Shown: one piece after another, positions 1 to 12,073 of the stretch | Layout of the letters: each line of letters begins with the position of its first letter | Numbering within the stretch: position 1 is the stretch's first letter | NCBI GenBank assembly: GCA_037043455.1 | Contig: JAWPHD010001216.1 | Span: 248,001 to 312,000 of the forward strand | Origin: Cyrtodaria siliqua | Taxonomy: Eukaryota; Mollusca; Bivalvia; Adapedonta; Hiatellidae | Direction of reading: 5' to 3' | DNA: 64,000 bases | Notes under the pieces: model-generated | The model's database searches: none | What the model was told of the DNA's origin: nothing | What the model saw: only the letters and a program-made list of their open reading frames with translations | Position numbers and translations under genes: made by a program

Positions 1-283
1 AATGATCAGCATGACATGATGTTTTGTGCAGCATCCGTCGTCCATCTGTCCGTAAACTTTTTTTTGTAGTGACTACTCCTCTAAAACTACTGAATGGATT
101 TTCATGAAACTTTACAGAAATGTTGCCCATGAAGTCTAGTTGATCCTAGCAAAAATACATGTTGATGTGAAATCCAAGATGGCCGCCAGATCTAAAAATA
201 GGTTTTAAAAAAACAAGTCTGTAGCGACTACTTTCTGAAATCAAAATCAATCAGTAGAGCTTCAAGGTCATTGACCTCTTGTT
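1..283 (-). repeat. ACAAGAG-head dispersed repeat, truncated by the window edge
   Basis: On the minus strand it begins AACAAGAGGTCAATGACCTT, as do the elements at 42546, 53705 and 55433. The body shares the 'GTAGCGACTAC' and 'AAGATGGCCGCC' words. Confidence 0.8.
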
Positions 284-627
284 GTATCATATATTCAGGT
301 CAATGGCATTAAAGGAGTTTCCCATTATTCGCATTGAAGTACATAGATTTCGCTACAGTATTCGTGATCGATTGGATGCACTGTGTTCTGCTTGGTGTGA
401 CGAAGGCACTTACGGGCTTCTGGCTGTCCAGGTAGAATAGAAACAAGGATTTCTATGTGGGAGATAAGGTTTCTATCCATTTTCATTATATATATATATT
501 ACTAAGAAATGTATACATATGTTTGGTATGTTAACTATTCCATTTCCAAATAGTTTACCAATGTCAGTACTTGCCAGATACCGGTACTATATAATTACTA
601 AGAAATGTATACATATACCATTACTAA

Positions 628-890
628 ACAAGAGGGCCAAGGCCCATCTTGGCCCTAAATCAATCACCCGAGTACTGGCACATTATCGAACTTCTTCGAA
701 ATCATATGGTCATATACAATCTGTACAAGTTTGGTTAAGATTGTTCAAGAAATGTGGCATCTGTTGTGTTAACAACATTGCTATAAAGACACTGACAAAG
801 TTTGGTAAAGATCAAATACAAAAAAAGCTCTCGGGCCTCATATGGCTATCTCGGGCCAATATCACACCTACCCCAGTTAATAACCTCTAA
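628..890 (+). repeat. ACAAGAGGGCC-head repeat
   Basis: Starts ACAAGAGGGCCAAGGCCC, a small hairpin. The following ~150 bp matches, in inverse orientation, the end of the element finishing near 32594 (shared TTCTTCGAAATC and ACAATCTGTACAAG-type words). Confidence 0.7.
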
Positions 891-1260
891 ATATGGAATA
901 TTGATAAATGTCATTTAAAACGAGGAAAATCACTGCAAATGAATGATTTTTTTACTGGTCATATAAAGCATTATTACCATTATGTTTTACATGTTTTTCA
1001 TACAGTTGCTGTCATTTTTTCACTATAAATCAGTATATTTTCATATTTATAAATATTCCATATATGGTCATTTAGAATGGTGATGTCATAGCTCTCAAAA
1101 TGGCCACTTCCACATCCGTTTCAACAGAAAATTTAAATGATCATATCTTCTTTGTTTATCATCCAATTTTGATAATTCTTTCAACCTTATTCAAGTATTT
1201 CAGAACTCTCAATAATAAAGATGGTTTGGCGGAGTCGCTACATAACCTTAAGCAAAGATC
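891..1260 (+). mobile_element. Partial foldback element arm
   Basis: Shares AATATTCCATATATGGTCAT, CAAAATGGCC and TTATCATCC words with the foldback element next to it and with 9622-10129. It ends at GTCGCTACATAACCTTAAG, a degenerate terminus. Only one arm is recognisable. Confidence 0.55.
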
Positions 1261-1290
1261 CTTGGTATATTAAATTCCCATAAGCCAAAC

Positions 1291-1835
1291 TTAAAGGGTA
1301 TGTAGCGACACAGCCGAACCATCTTTATTATTGAGAGTTTTGAAATACTTGAATAAGAGTGAAAGAATTATCAAAATCGGATGATAAACAAAAAAGATAT
1401 GATTGTTTGAAGTTTCTGTTGAAATGGATATGGAAGCGGCCATTTTGAGAACTATGACATCACGGTTCTAAATGACCATATATGGAATATCTATAAATAT
1501 TGAAATTTACTGATTTATAGGGGGAAAATGAAGCAACTGTATGAAAAATATGTAATACTTAATGGCAATAATGATTTATATCAACAGTAAAAAAAAAATC
1601 ATTCATTTGCAGTGATTTTCTTTGTTTTAAATGATATTTATCAATATTCCATATATGGTAGTATGGAACTATGACGTCATAGTTCTAAAAATGGCCCATC
1701 GTTTTAGAACAATCTTTAAATGGTCATATATTTTTTGTTTATCATCCGATTTTGATAATTCTTTCACCTTTTTCCAAGTATTTCAGAACTCGCAATAATA
1801 GAGTTTGTTTGGCTGTGTCGCTACATTCCCTTTAA
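1291..1835. mobile_element. TTAA-flanked foldback element
   Basis: Ends are TTAAAGGGTATGTAGCGACA (left) and TGTCGCTACATTCCCTTTAA (right), inverted copies. Most of each half is the inverse of the other. TTAA at both ends points to piggyBac-type target choice. No coding capacity. Confidence 0.7.
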
Positions 1836-2734
1836 AATATCCAGCTGTAATTTAATGATGAGAATGTTGAACATTAGGTGCACATTAACAGGTGATTCGA
1901 TTATTTGAGGTTTGGGTGGAATAAAATATTCCCCAATAAACAACTAGTTAGCTGTCTACTCTTCTTTCCTTTTACCGATTGACCTACTGAACAAGCGCCT
2001 AATGGGAATCCAGATTCCAGATTTCATTCCCAGGAGACAGAGAGTTCTTGAAGAATATAGTCATTGGAAAGGTTAATTTACATTGTTACTAAATATTTAT
2101 TTAAGGATCGAATATTCCTATATATTATGCGATTTTAAAACATTTATAAAGAGCCTACAGTTTCCGATTTGTCCGTGGGATGTCTGTCTTTCTTGATTGA
2201 TTTAGTGACACTTTATTTTATTGATGCCACATTGAACAAGCACAGACTAACACAGCCTTAGTCTTCAGTTTCTGTCTGGTCTAATACACTGCTTCATAAG
2301 CACCATTAAATTTTTAGTCATTCACAACAAACTATTGGAAGTTTAAACATGTAATAACAGGAGATCAAAGATTCGGCATGGGTTGGGATGAGAATCTAGC
2401 AATTTATCGTGTCGCCTTTTCAAAGAAAATACGATACATATAGGGATGACGTCAGTCCGTCTGTCAGTCACGAAAACTTAACGTTGGCTATAACTTTGTC
2501 ATTTCTTGATATTTTTTCATCAAACTTTCAATATTCATGCCAACATCGACATGACCATACTAAAATATAAAGTCACGGTCACACTAAAGGTCATTATATG
2601 GGTTAAATCCTTTTTATCTTCATGAAAACAACATTGGCTATAACTTTATCATTTCTTGATATTTCTTCAAGCTTTCAATATATACTCATCATGACACCAT
2701 CGACATAATTTATATGGGTTAAACTCTCATTTTT
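1836..2734. other. No gene recognised
   Basis: AT-rich sequence. Around 2460-2710 a ~150-bp segment (TTGGCTATAACTTTGTCATT) is imperfectly duplicated. Nothing else is supported. Confidence 0.5.
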
Positions 2735-3430
2735 TAGCTCTACTGGCCAAAGGCCAGGCGAGCTTATGCGATCACTATTTGTCTGTCTGTCCGTCTGTCT
2801 GTTAGCAATTTTATAAAATCGACATCTCCTCTGTAACCGCTTGAAGGATTTTGATGAAACCATCACAATGTTACTTGGGAAGGCCCCTCTCAGATTTATG
2901 TTTTTCATGGCCTCCAGTCATCCAAGATGGCCACCATGGCTAAAACTAGGTCAAATTTAAGGAAATTTCAAACAACATTTCCGAAACCACTTATTCCATT
3001 ATTGTGAAATATCATAAACATGTTCCTTGGGTTGGCCTCTATCAAGTTTGTGTTTTTCGTTATCGTCGAATAATCAAAATGGCCGCCACAGCAACCCAAA
3101 GTTTACGTAGAGTTATATAGGAAAACTTTAAAAATGACATCTTCTCTGAAACCGCTTGAAGGATTTTGATGAAACTTAAATCACAATGATCTTTGGGATA
3201 GTTCCTTTCAGATTTGTGTTTTTTGCGGCTGCCAGTCATCCAAGATGGCCACCATGGCTAAAACTAGGTCAATTTAAGGAAATTTCAAACGACATCTCCA
3301 AAACCATATTCCATTCTTGTGAAATATCATATACATGTTCCTCGGGTTGGCCTCTATCAAGTTTGTGTTTTTCGTTATCGTCGAATAATCAGAATGGCCA
3401 CCATGGCCTCCCAAAGTTTACATAGAGATA
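2735..3430 (-). repeat. TAGAGCTA-tail repeat with two ~313-bp units
   Basis: Begins TTTTTAGCTCTACTGGCC, the inverse of the tail GGCCAGTAGAGCTAAAAA seen at 49410-49430. Two direct units share CCGCTTGAAGGATTTTGATG and CATCCAAGATGGCCACCATG. The open frames inside belong to the repeat. Confidence 0.7.
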
Positions 3431-3867
3431 TATATGAGCCGAAACACGAAAACGACCCTTTAGACAAAATGTTCACATTTTATGTTTTTTGATGTTTATG
3501 AAACACGGTGATTTTCTCTTTAAAAATCTCTTTATTTTATGTTGACATCTTAATTAAGAATGATTTTATCTCAATTTGAAAATTAAAGATTATACTCGCC
3601 ATTAATTTTGACGTCGGCGTCTTGGACGACGTCGTTGATTAAATAACATCAAAATACATAAACAATTACCATTTTCTATAGCATCAACTATTTATATAAG
3701 AAAACATATTCCCTATGATATAATAATTAGGTAAAACACAGAAGTGACGAGAAATTTGATTAGTAATTAATTGATTACTGCCCGACGTCATAAATTGTTA
3801 CTTTATGACGTTGTCGTCTAAACGTCCGAAGGGACGTTTTCATGTGTTACAAATCATATGTATGTTT

Positions 3868-3890
3868 TAATGGAATAGCCCTTAGGAATA
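3868..3890 (+). mobile_element. Isolated Harbinger-like TIR
   Basis: GTTTTAATGGAATAGCCC followed by TTA, the same right terminus as at 28571. No left partner was found upstream, so it is a truncated copy next to the transposase remnant. Confidence 0.55.
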
Positions 3891-3943
3891 TACTGATGTA
3901 TCATCTTAATTCTATTAATTTTTCATTTTTTTATCAATTGCAG

Positions 3944-4633
3944 CAACTGAATGTAGAGAGTGGTTAATTCACTTCTCAGTGCCCGTTTTGATGGGCATAC
4001 TGAAATCTTCAGTGTTTGTGCACTATCTTCTCTTTGTCTCTGCAATGGCGATACTGAGTAGACAATCATTGTCGCTGGAGGAGATTGACTGTGCAGAGCA
4101 GCTGTTGGTAGACTTTTGTGCTGTTCTTCCAGAAATATATGGTAAAAATTTCAAATAAACTTTATCTTATATTGTGACTATTTATAAATCAGTATAGAAA
4201 CTAAATGTAGTATGTCATGATAGAAATATTACATCATGATGCCATAATAAAATGGTTAGGAACTGAAAGCCACTTTCAACACTTGTTAAACTATAATTAT
4301 ATGGTGGTCATTGCTGTAGAAATAACTGGGTGGGAATGAGAAGATAATGTAAGTTGGCAGTTAATAACAGAATAAGTCTGAGTTTTACTACTTTAAATAA
4401 ATTTTTGATTGAACAGTAGTTTACATATAAACTTAATGCTGTAAATTTGTTAAATGAAAAGTGATTATGTTCCAGGTGAAACAGCTCAAACCATGAATAT
4501 GCATATGTTGAGACACCTTGCAGACAACTGCTTTCGATACGGTCCAGTATTCACTCATTCGTGCTTTGGTTTTGAGTCGATGAACTCGTATATTAAAAGA
4601 ATGGTTCATGGCACAAGACATGTGAATAACCAA
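3944..4633 (+). pseudogene. Remnant of a second Tnp2-type transposase (two exons)
   Basis: Exons 3944-4141 and 4476-4633. Exon 1 encodes ECREWLIHFSVPVLMGILK, then HYLLFVSAMAILS and an acidic helix ending LPEIYG. Exon 2 encodes GETAQTMNMHMLRHLADNCF, RYGPVFTHSCFGFESMN and VHGTRHVNNQ. Lengths (198 and 158 bp) and phases equal exons 10 and 11 of the minus-strand gene, but sequence is clearly diverged. I see no other exons nearby, so it is a fragment. Confidence 0.8.
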
Positions 4634-5209
4634 GTAATTATACAATAAAATAAATTTTGATCCTGCTTTAAAATAAAAAAAATATGCACCCCTCATCCTA
4701 TTTATATTGGTGTATTTGAAAGATATGCATATAGTATGGAAAACATAAAGGCAACCATTTACTGTCTGCTCTGAAGTGTGTCGATACAAATCATTGCCCA
4801 AGATTTATAAATAAATAGAAAACACCGTCACATTTCAGTTATCTAGACATCTAACAGTTCTTTAACTAATAACATTGTTAAAGCTAATAAATATTAAAAT
4901 AAAAACAACGACTTTACAGTTAAATTAAGAGGTAACTGTTCACGAATAAAAGAGTATAAAGAAAGAATTTACCGTCACCTAGATTAAGTACATATAAACT
5001 TTATTGCCTTTATTACTGATTGTTTCTTATTGATCACATCCTTATGTATTCCATGCTCTAGCGGTCAAAGACCTGTAGTGCTTATCTTTGACCTGTAGTG
5101 CTTATCGTGGCGCATCATTTTGACTACATTTACGTTTCCATTTATATCTGCTCAAATTTTCACTAACCCTCGGAGGACCCTTTATTGAAAAAGAAAGACG
5201 AAGCTTTTT

Positions 5210-5965
5210 AATCCTTCATTTATGCAGCTTTCACAAAGATCTGCACAGAAGCTTCGTAATAGCTGTGTAAAAACTGCGTTTTACGCCAATACCGCCAGTT
5301 TTTACGCAGCTATTGCGAAGCTTTTACGCAGCTTTAACAAAGATCTGCATCAAAGCTTCGTTAAAGCGACGTAAAAGCTAGCGGTATTGGCACCTGCGTA
5401 AAATCTGCGTTTTACGCAACTTTTACAGAGATCTGCGTAAAAGCTGCGTTTACGCAGACCTGCGTAATAGCTACGTAAAAGCTAGCGGTATTGGCACCTG
5501 CGTAAAAGCTGCGTTTTACGCAGCTTTTACAGAGATCTGCGTAAAAATTGCGTTTATGCAGACCTGAGTAATAGCTACGTAAAAGCTAGCGGTATTGGCA
5601 CCTGCGTAAAAGCTGCGTTTTACGCAGCTTTTACAGAGATCTGCGTAAAAGCTTCGTTTATGCAGACCTGCGTAATAGCTACGTAAAAGCTAGCAGTATT
5701 GGCACCTTCGTAAAAGCTGCGTTTTACGCAGCTTTTACATTAAAGGTAAATTATTATGTAGACCTTTGAAAACGCAGCTTTTGCGCAGCTTGTTTGTTAA
5801 TGCTATGTTTTGCATCATTTTTGTAAAATCTGCGTAAAAGCTGCGTATACGAAGAAATACGCAGGTGCCAATACCGCTAGCTTTTACGTAGCTTTTACGT
5901 ACGTTTTACGTAGCTTTTGAAATAACTTTAGCTACGCAAAACGTACGTATAAGGTAGCTTTTTTT
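5210..5965. repeat. TACGCAGCTTTTAC word cluster with ~105-bp units
   Basis: A short word (CGTAAAAGCTGCG and its inverse) occurs more than 20 times in both orientations. Four units of about 105 bp share AAAGCTAGCGGTATTGGCAC. The last copy, near 5865-5885, is inverted. It ends near GACAAGGGTAATG. Confidence 0.85.
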
Positions 5966-6358
5966 GACAAGGGTAATGCACCATGACAGGCATAATCAGT
6001 AACTTGCAAGCTTCATTCAGGTAAGGCAAGTACAATGTTTATCTTCAAAACAGTAAGTTGTGCACAAGTAACATATTAATACCTTCACCAATCTCGTTTG
6101 CAAAACTGTCAATGTTACAACGAAAAAAACACACTCTTTTATTATTTGCAGTTTAATTTAGATGTTTTAAAAAATATCATGCTTCATTGCTTATAGTTTT
6201 GATTACACTTATACACTTCAAATTAATTGGTCCACATTATTATGAAGAAGCTCTACCATGAACGTATTTAAATAGGGCCTACCTCTGATTAAAAAAACCC
6301 ACACAACATGCGTAATTCTTGGTACTGCCAGGACCCTGGTACGGCTCTCACACGGTAG

Positions 6359-8257
6359 TGGGACACAAGGGGACCATGGACAAAAGGGACCAGACACTTG
6401 GGACCACATTTTGGGACAAAAGGGACCACATTTGGGGACAAAAGGGACCATTCAAAAATTAGTTAAAAATGTAGATTTACATTGATAATAGTTGTGTATT
6501 GCAATGGTAAATATCATAATTTGATTATTTAAATGATAATTTAAAGGATAACTTAAACTCAAGAATATCATTTGATGGCCAATTATTCAATAATGTTATA
6601 GGTTAAAATGTTCATTCTTTTTCCAGAATTTAAGTTTAATTAATTAAAATTAACTGTTCATAATATTAGATCTTATACTATTTAAACATGATGGAGTCTA
6701 CTGTCATGTGTGTATATTCATTGTAAGTAATTTTCATGTAATTATTAATTAGTGCATGCAGAATTCTGGAACCAGTTACCAACTTAATATTTTCCTTAAA
6801 GGGCCATACTAATGGAAAAATATTTAAACTAATAAGTTCAAATCATCAAAAAATTAAATAGAAAACAAATAATAACTTAATTACTAATAGTATTTCATAC
6901 ATGTGATATTTTCAGGAGGGTTACCAGGGAGATTTGACTTTTTTTTCAGGGAGATTTGACAAAATTCAGGGAGGTTTTTATTCTCAAATTTTTAACGCGT
7001 ACCGGTATATTTTTTTTCGGATATAAACCTTAATAAAGGGGGTAAATCAGCATAAAAACATGATATTTTATACATACAATAGTTGAATACTGTTTATTTC
7101 ATGTTAGCATAGCATATAATCAAGAATAGCATGTAATTAAACACTTTATATAGACTCTGTCCACTTTTTAACCACTAATTACAACAAGACATGGCTGCTG
7201 CCAGCATCACCTTTTAGTTAATGATGATCTTTAATCTGCTTTCATGAACATACCATAAAATAACATCATTTAAATCTGCTAGGGTATATATCTTGAGACT
7301 CTGTCCACTTTTTAACCACTAATTACAACAAGACTTGGCTGCTGCCAGCATCACCTTTGTTAATTACCTACCCACTTACAGTCGGTGTATTTCTATCATA
7401 ATCAATCTCCCATGGACATTACAGATTAGTTGAAATCGTCAACCTTTAATTGTCCTCAATTATAATATTAATCCAATTAATATACCAAATATCAATCGAT
7501 GCCGAATTCGCTAATTACCACCCCACTTACCGTCGGTGTATTCCTTAATCCTATCATAATCAACCTCCCATGGACATTACAGGTATCGCAGCCACGTGTC
7601 ATAAACAAACAATCCAATCATTATTTTCACACAATAAACCAATTACCTGACATGCTAATCCTTTTAATTACCCGCCCAGGGGCAATGTTTTCACAGATAT
7701 AGATAACGGCAAGTGTTTATTCTAGATCATTCGGAAAACTCGGTCTTGATCCAATAAATCATAGCAATTACCCAAAAGGATTCGCAAATAGCGAAATTTT
7801 GTAACTCGGCGGAAAATTCCGGGAGAAATGGAGCTCCCGGCGGGAGGCCGGGAGATCCCATGAAATTCCGGGAGAAATTAGCTCCCGGCGGGAGATATCA
7901 CATGTATGGTATTTATTTGTTTGTGAAATTGTTCCCATAATATGGATCTTTTAAGGATAAGGATATTTAAATCCAGGATTTTTTATATAAAGGTATGCAA
8001 AAACAACAATTATTTATTTGTTTTACTAGTAGTATACATATGTCATTTGTGAGTTCTTATCATATAAATTGTTTAAATAGCCATTTCATGAAGATAGATA
8101 ACTGATTGCATTTATAATCCAGCTTCTTAATTAAATGATTGTATCACAATACAAAAATAAAACTATGGTCCCTTGTGTCCCATAATGTGGTCCCTTTTGT
8201 CCCAAAAATGTGGTCCCAAGTGTCTGGTCCCTTTTGTCCGTGGTCCCTTGTGTCCCA
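6359..8257. mobile_element. Non-autonomous DNA element with ~95-bp TIRs
   Basis: Left end TGGGACACAAGGGGACCATG and right end inverse TGGGACACAAGGGACCACGG are followed by ~75 more matching bases. Each TIR is itself an iteration of GGGACAAAAGGGACCA. The interior has duplicated segments (7140-7210 and 7295-7360; 7360-7430 and 7510-7585) and no convincing gene. The superfamily is not assigned. Confidence 0.75.
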
Positions 8258-8259
8258 TA

Positions 8260-9225
8260 TTCTCTCACACTTTCCTGGGTGAGCCATCTGTGTAATCGTT
8301 TGATGGCTTCCAGGCTCTAAAATGGTTCTTGTGTCACGAAAAAAAAAGTGCTAATCACAGTACTGTTTGTAAATATTAAAGATGAAAGGTACTGTTTGTA
8401 AATATTAAAGATGAAAGATCAAAATTCAAACAATTCAGGAAACGGCGGGCATAATTTGCAGCGCATGCGCAGATCTGTGATTCACTTCCATAATCTCGCA
8501 ATTCTTACGAACGTATCACGCAAATATTTCAAAATGATCAACATATGTCAATAAAAATGCTTTCTTTATAATGGTTTCTTCCTTTTTTGTTATCAGAACG
8601 TATACGTTAATAACTGAAATGATTATCGAAACAAAATGTATTTTCTCTCAAATTAAACATTTATTCAATTTCCCATCAAGCAACACTGACTTTCGGAAGT
8701 AAACTCGTCAAAATCAATTTTGTCAACAAGCAAGGAAAAAACGAAAACATTTACCTGTAAAATAATAAATAATTACTGTGTAATTCAATAACTTTACTAC
8801 CGATTATCTACAGTCACATATGTAAAATACACTAAAAATTGTTTCCAAACACAAGGTTTTGCTTTTGTAAGCGTTTATTGAGCAAACAGATTAAATAAAA
8901 CAACCAGGAAATGCTTGTTGTCTGAAAGTCGGCCATTTGCATTCGTCTGTCATCAGATTCACGCTATCGTGAAACTTGCAATTTTTTTTATTAATTTATT
9001 TTATATTAACTTTTTTTTTGTCAGAAACATCCGAAAATTTACTCTGATGCATTATAATTTCGCATCTGATTTGCCTGGGGGAAAAAAAAATAAAAAATAA
9101 AACATATTTCCCCCCAATAGTTGTTATACGAGTTTGGGAGTTAGCCAAGGCAATGTGTTAATACCATATTATTTTTTGTTTAAACATTTTTGAATATGTT
9201 TTTTTTTTAATATACCCCCTGAAGC
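8260..9225. other. AT-rich interval without gene
   Basis: Contains a direct repeat of about 30 bp (TACTGTTTGTAAATATTAAA at about 8363 and 8391). No splice-supported coding block. Confidence 0.5.
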
Positions 9226-9229
9226 AAAT

Positions 9230-10215
9230 CTCATAAAACTTTATGGGTGCACTGCCTGTGATGAGAGGATGATCCCTATTGATTTTGAGGTCAGTAGGTC
9301 AAAGGTCACCGTGACCTGATAATGAAAAATATTGCCTGCTCCATAACTCCTCATCCCCTTTAGCAAATCTCATGAAACTACATAGGTGAACTGCCTGTGG
9401 TGACAGAATGACCCCTATTGATATTGAGGTCAGTAGGTCAAGGTCACTGGGAGCCAATAATGAAAACCTTGTCTGCATTATAACTCCTCTCCCCCTAAGG
9501 CAAATCTCATGAAATTTCATAGTTGAAATGCTTGTGGTGAGAGGATGACACCTATTGATTTTGAGGTCAGTAGGTCAAGGTCACCAGGAACCGATAATGA
9601 AAAACCCTGTCAGCACCTTAAAGGGGTTGATGCACTATTTTCAAACACAGTTTATTTTAAAGGGCTCTGAAAAACATGAAAAAAGCTGATAGAATTATCA
9701 AAATGCCATGAAAAGTAAAGGAGATATGACCTATTGAAAATGTGCAAAGAAACATAAATGGAGGCGGCCATCTTTGAACTATGATGTCATCGTGCCTCTT
9801 TGCCATATATGGCATATTGATAAAATGTCTTTTAAAGCAAAGAAAATCACTGCAAATGAAAAATAATTTTACATCTGTATATTTATTTCTAATCAATTTG
9901 CAGTGGTTTTCTTTGCTTTAAAATACATTTTGCCAATATGCCATATATGTTAAAACGGCACGATGACGTCATCGTTCAAAGATGGCCACCTCCATTTATG
10001 TTCTTTGCAAATTTTCAATAGGTCACATCTCATTTATTTTTCATGACATTTTGAAAATTCTTCGAGCTTTTCCCAAGTTTCTCAAAGTCCTTTTAAAAAA
10101 TCCTGTTCGGAAATAGTGCATCAACCCCTTTAACTCCTCTCCCCTTGAGGCAAATCTCATGAAACTTTATAGGTGCACTGCCTGTGATGAGAGGATGACC
10201 CCTACTGGCATCTGC
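9230..10215. repeat. ~120-bp tandem repeat split by a MITE
   Basis: Units share AACTCCTC, GCAAATCTCATGAAACT, TGATGAGAGGATGACCCCTA and GAGGTCAGTAGGTCAAGGTC. Three units lie left of 9618. The next resumes at 10130, after the inserted element 9622-10129. Confidence 0.85.
9622..10129. mobile_element. 508-bp foldback MITE with TTAA target duplication
   Basis: Ends AGGGGTTGATGCACTA and TAGTGCATCAACCCCT, flanked by TTAA at 9618-9621 and 10130-10133. The two arms are nearly full-length inverted copies. It contains AATATGCCATATATG and GATGACGTCATCG words like those in the element at 1291-1835. Confidence 0.85.
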
Positions 10216-10955
10216 CCTAGGGTTTATCCCAACCCGTGGGGTCACATGTTCCTGTGCCATAACTTGGAAACTTTTGAGTCCCCACCCTAAACCCATCTAT
10301 ACACTTACTGGGCCAGAACACTTTAATGTGAGTGTGGGAATTTGTTGATCTTACTCTTATATGAAATTATAAGCTTGTTTGACTTTTTTTTTTATAATCT
10401 TTTCGAAGATTATATTAGGCGAGTAATTCAGAGGCATTAATTTAGCCCTCTTGTTTACATAAAATTTAAGAAGTTGATTGCCTAACATCTGCATTGATAC
10501 TGATCAAAGAAATGCTCATTTTGTTAAAACATAACTTGCTCGCTTGAGTGACCTTGCTATAATGAGATTATCATTTTACAATGAATTCTGAGTCCACCAT
10601 CTAATGGTTTGAGGTAGGTAATTTTGTACCAGCAATTTATACACAGAATTAAATTGACATTGGAATGCATACAGTTTGATAGCTAATACATTATGGTCCA
10701 AATTCACCACCTTTTAAAACACCTACAGGATCAATAAACATTTTTTATCAAGGTTGTATTTATGTGTAGCACTGTGACAGTCTATGTCAAAGATAAAAGA
10801 GGACTCCCCTATTACCCCTTCATCTTTTAGAAATGCTTTAAATTTTCAATATCACTTTAAAAAGACAAACTGACAAAAGTTTAAAAAAATAAACTAAAAG
10901 ATGCAGCTTTCCTAAAGCTGCGTAAAACCTACGTATTTTTGTTTTTACATCTTAT
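10216..10955. other. No gene recognised
   Basis: AT-rich; a short TTATAATCTTTTCGAAGATT palindrome near 10391. No coding support. Confidence 0.5.
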
Positions 10956-11300
10956 TATCATTAACAATTAAAGATACAGCTTTTCCGAAGCATTTACAAA
11001 AAAACGCAGCTCTTGTAATTATCCTTTTTTTGCAAGTAAAATAAAAGACGCAGCTATCAAACGCCTTTCTTAAAAAATACGCAGCCTTAAATATAAATAC
11101 GCAGCTTTTGTACACTTTTCTTATAAAATATTCAGCTTTGGACATAATTACGCAGCTAAAGTGTAAAATACGCAGCTTTGCGCAGCCTGCTTCTAAAATA
11201 ACGCAGTTAATCACAAAAAACGCAGCTTTAGGATGGATTGCTGCGTAATAGCTACGTTTTAGCTACGTATTTTTCAAAGCTGCGTAAACATTTGACAAGG
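10956..11300. repeat. ACGCAGCTTT word cluster, second site
   Basis: The same ACGCAGCTTT word as at 5210-5965, here more diverged and mostly in one orientation. It ends with TAGCTACGTTTTAGCTACGT and TTGACAAGGGATTA, matching the GACAAGGG end of the first cluster. Confidence 0.75.
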
Positions 11301-11307
11301 GATTAGG

Positions 11308-11505
11308 CCCACTGGAATTTTAGTTCATTTGAATATGGTCCAGTGGAATTCCAGTTCACTGGAATATGGTCCAATGGAATTCCAGTGTCACTGGAATATG
11401 GTCCACTGGAATTCCAGTGTCGGTCCACTGGAATCAAGGAATTCCAGTGGAATTCCACTGTTTACATTTTATTCCACTGGTATTCCAGTGGAATTCCAGA
11501 CCTTT
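11308..11505. repeat. CCACTGGAATTCCAGTGG palindrome cluster
   Basis: The 18-bp palindrome and its halves (CACTGGAATATGGTCC, CCAGTGGAATTCCA) are repeated about 12 times in under 200 bp. The overlapping open frames are products of the repeat. Confidence 0.85.
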
Positions 11506-11759
11506 TTTCACCAGGGATTAGATTGGTTTAGTATTTTGCTATGGAACTTTCAGTCTTTATTTACCTTTTTTTTTTAACACATTAAATTATTTTTTGATAG
11601 AATTTTGCATTGAAATTGACATTGAATTTTGTCTAAAAAGTGCAAAAAACCTTTGGCTGCAACAAGCGCCTTGAACTATAGTACTGGTTGACGGCCTCGT
11701 GAAATAATGCATGTATTGAAAATACTTGGCATACTTATATCCATAGCAGCGTTTTTTTT

Positions 11760-12073
11760 CACCATTTTGGGAATGGGTCCGTGACCGGTCAAATTGGGAA
11801 AAAACACGCGATTTTTCTCAAAATTGGGAAAAAACGCACGTTTTTTCTCAGAATTGGGAAAAAAATTGATTTTGTATTTTGTTCTATTTACACAGAAAAG
11901 CAGGAGAAACGTCGAAAACCCTGGTCAAAAACTTTATTAAGAGGATTATTCTAAAACATTTTATAATTTGGGAAGAAAAAACTGGAATTAGGATTTATTT
12001 TTTTTTTTACTCAAAATTGGGGAAAATGCTATTTTTTGGCGATTGGGAACGGGTCCGGTAAAACGGGTCCGTT
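11760..12073. repeat. AATTGGGAAAAAA-type repeat
   Basis: AAATTGGGAAAAAACGC-like words recur at 11788, 11821 and 11851. Similar words occur at 19521-19560 and 51535-51560. GGACCCGT at the end leads into the tandem duplication. Confidence 0.6.

Noticed and set aside
3430..3940. Further exons of the transposase remnant upstream of 3944
   Set aside because: No frame with DYMH- or LLGV-type motifs could be found; only AT-rich sequence and a stray Harbinger-like TIR.
11329..11577. 82-aa and 62-aa overlapping open frames
   Set aside because: Produced by the CCACTGGAATTCCAGTGG palindrome repeats.
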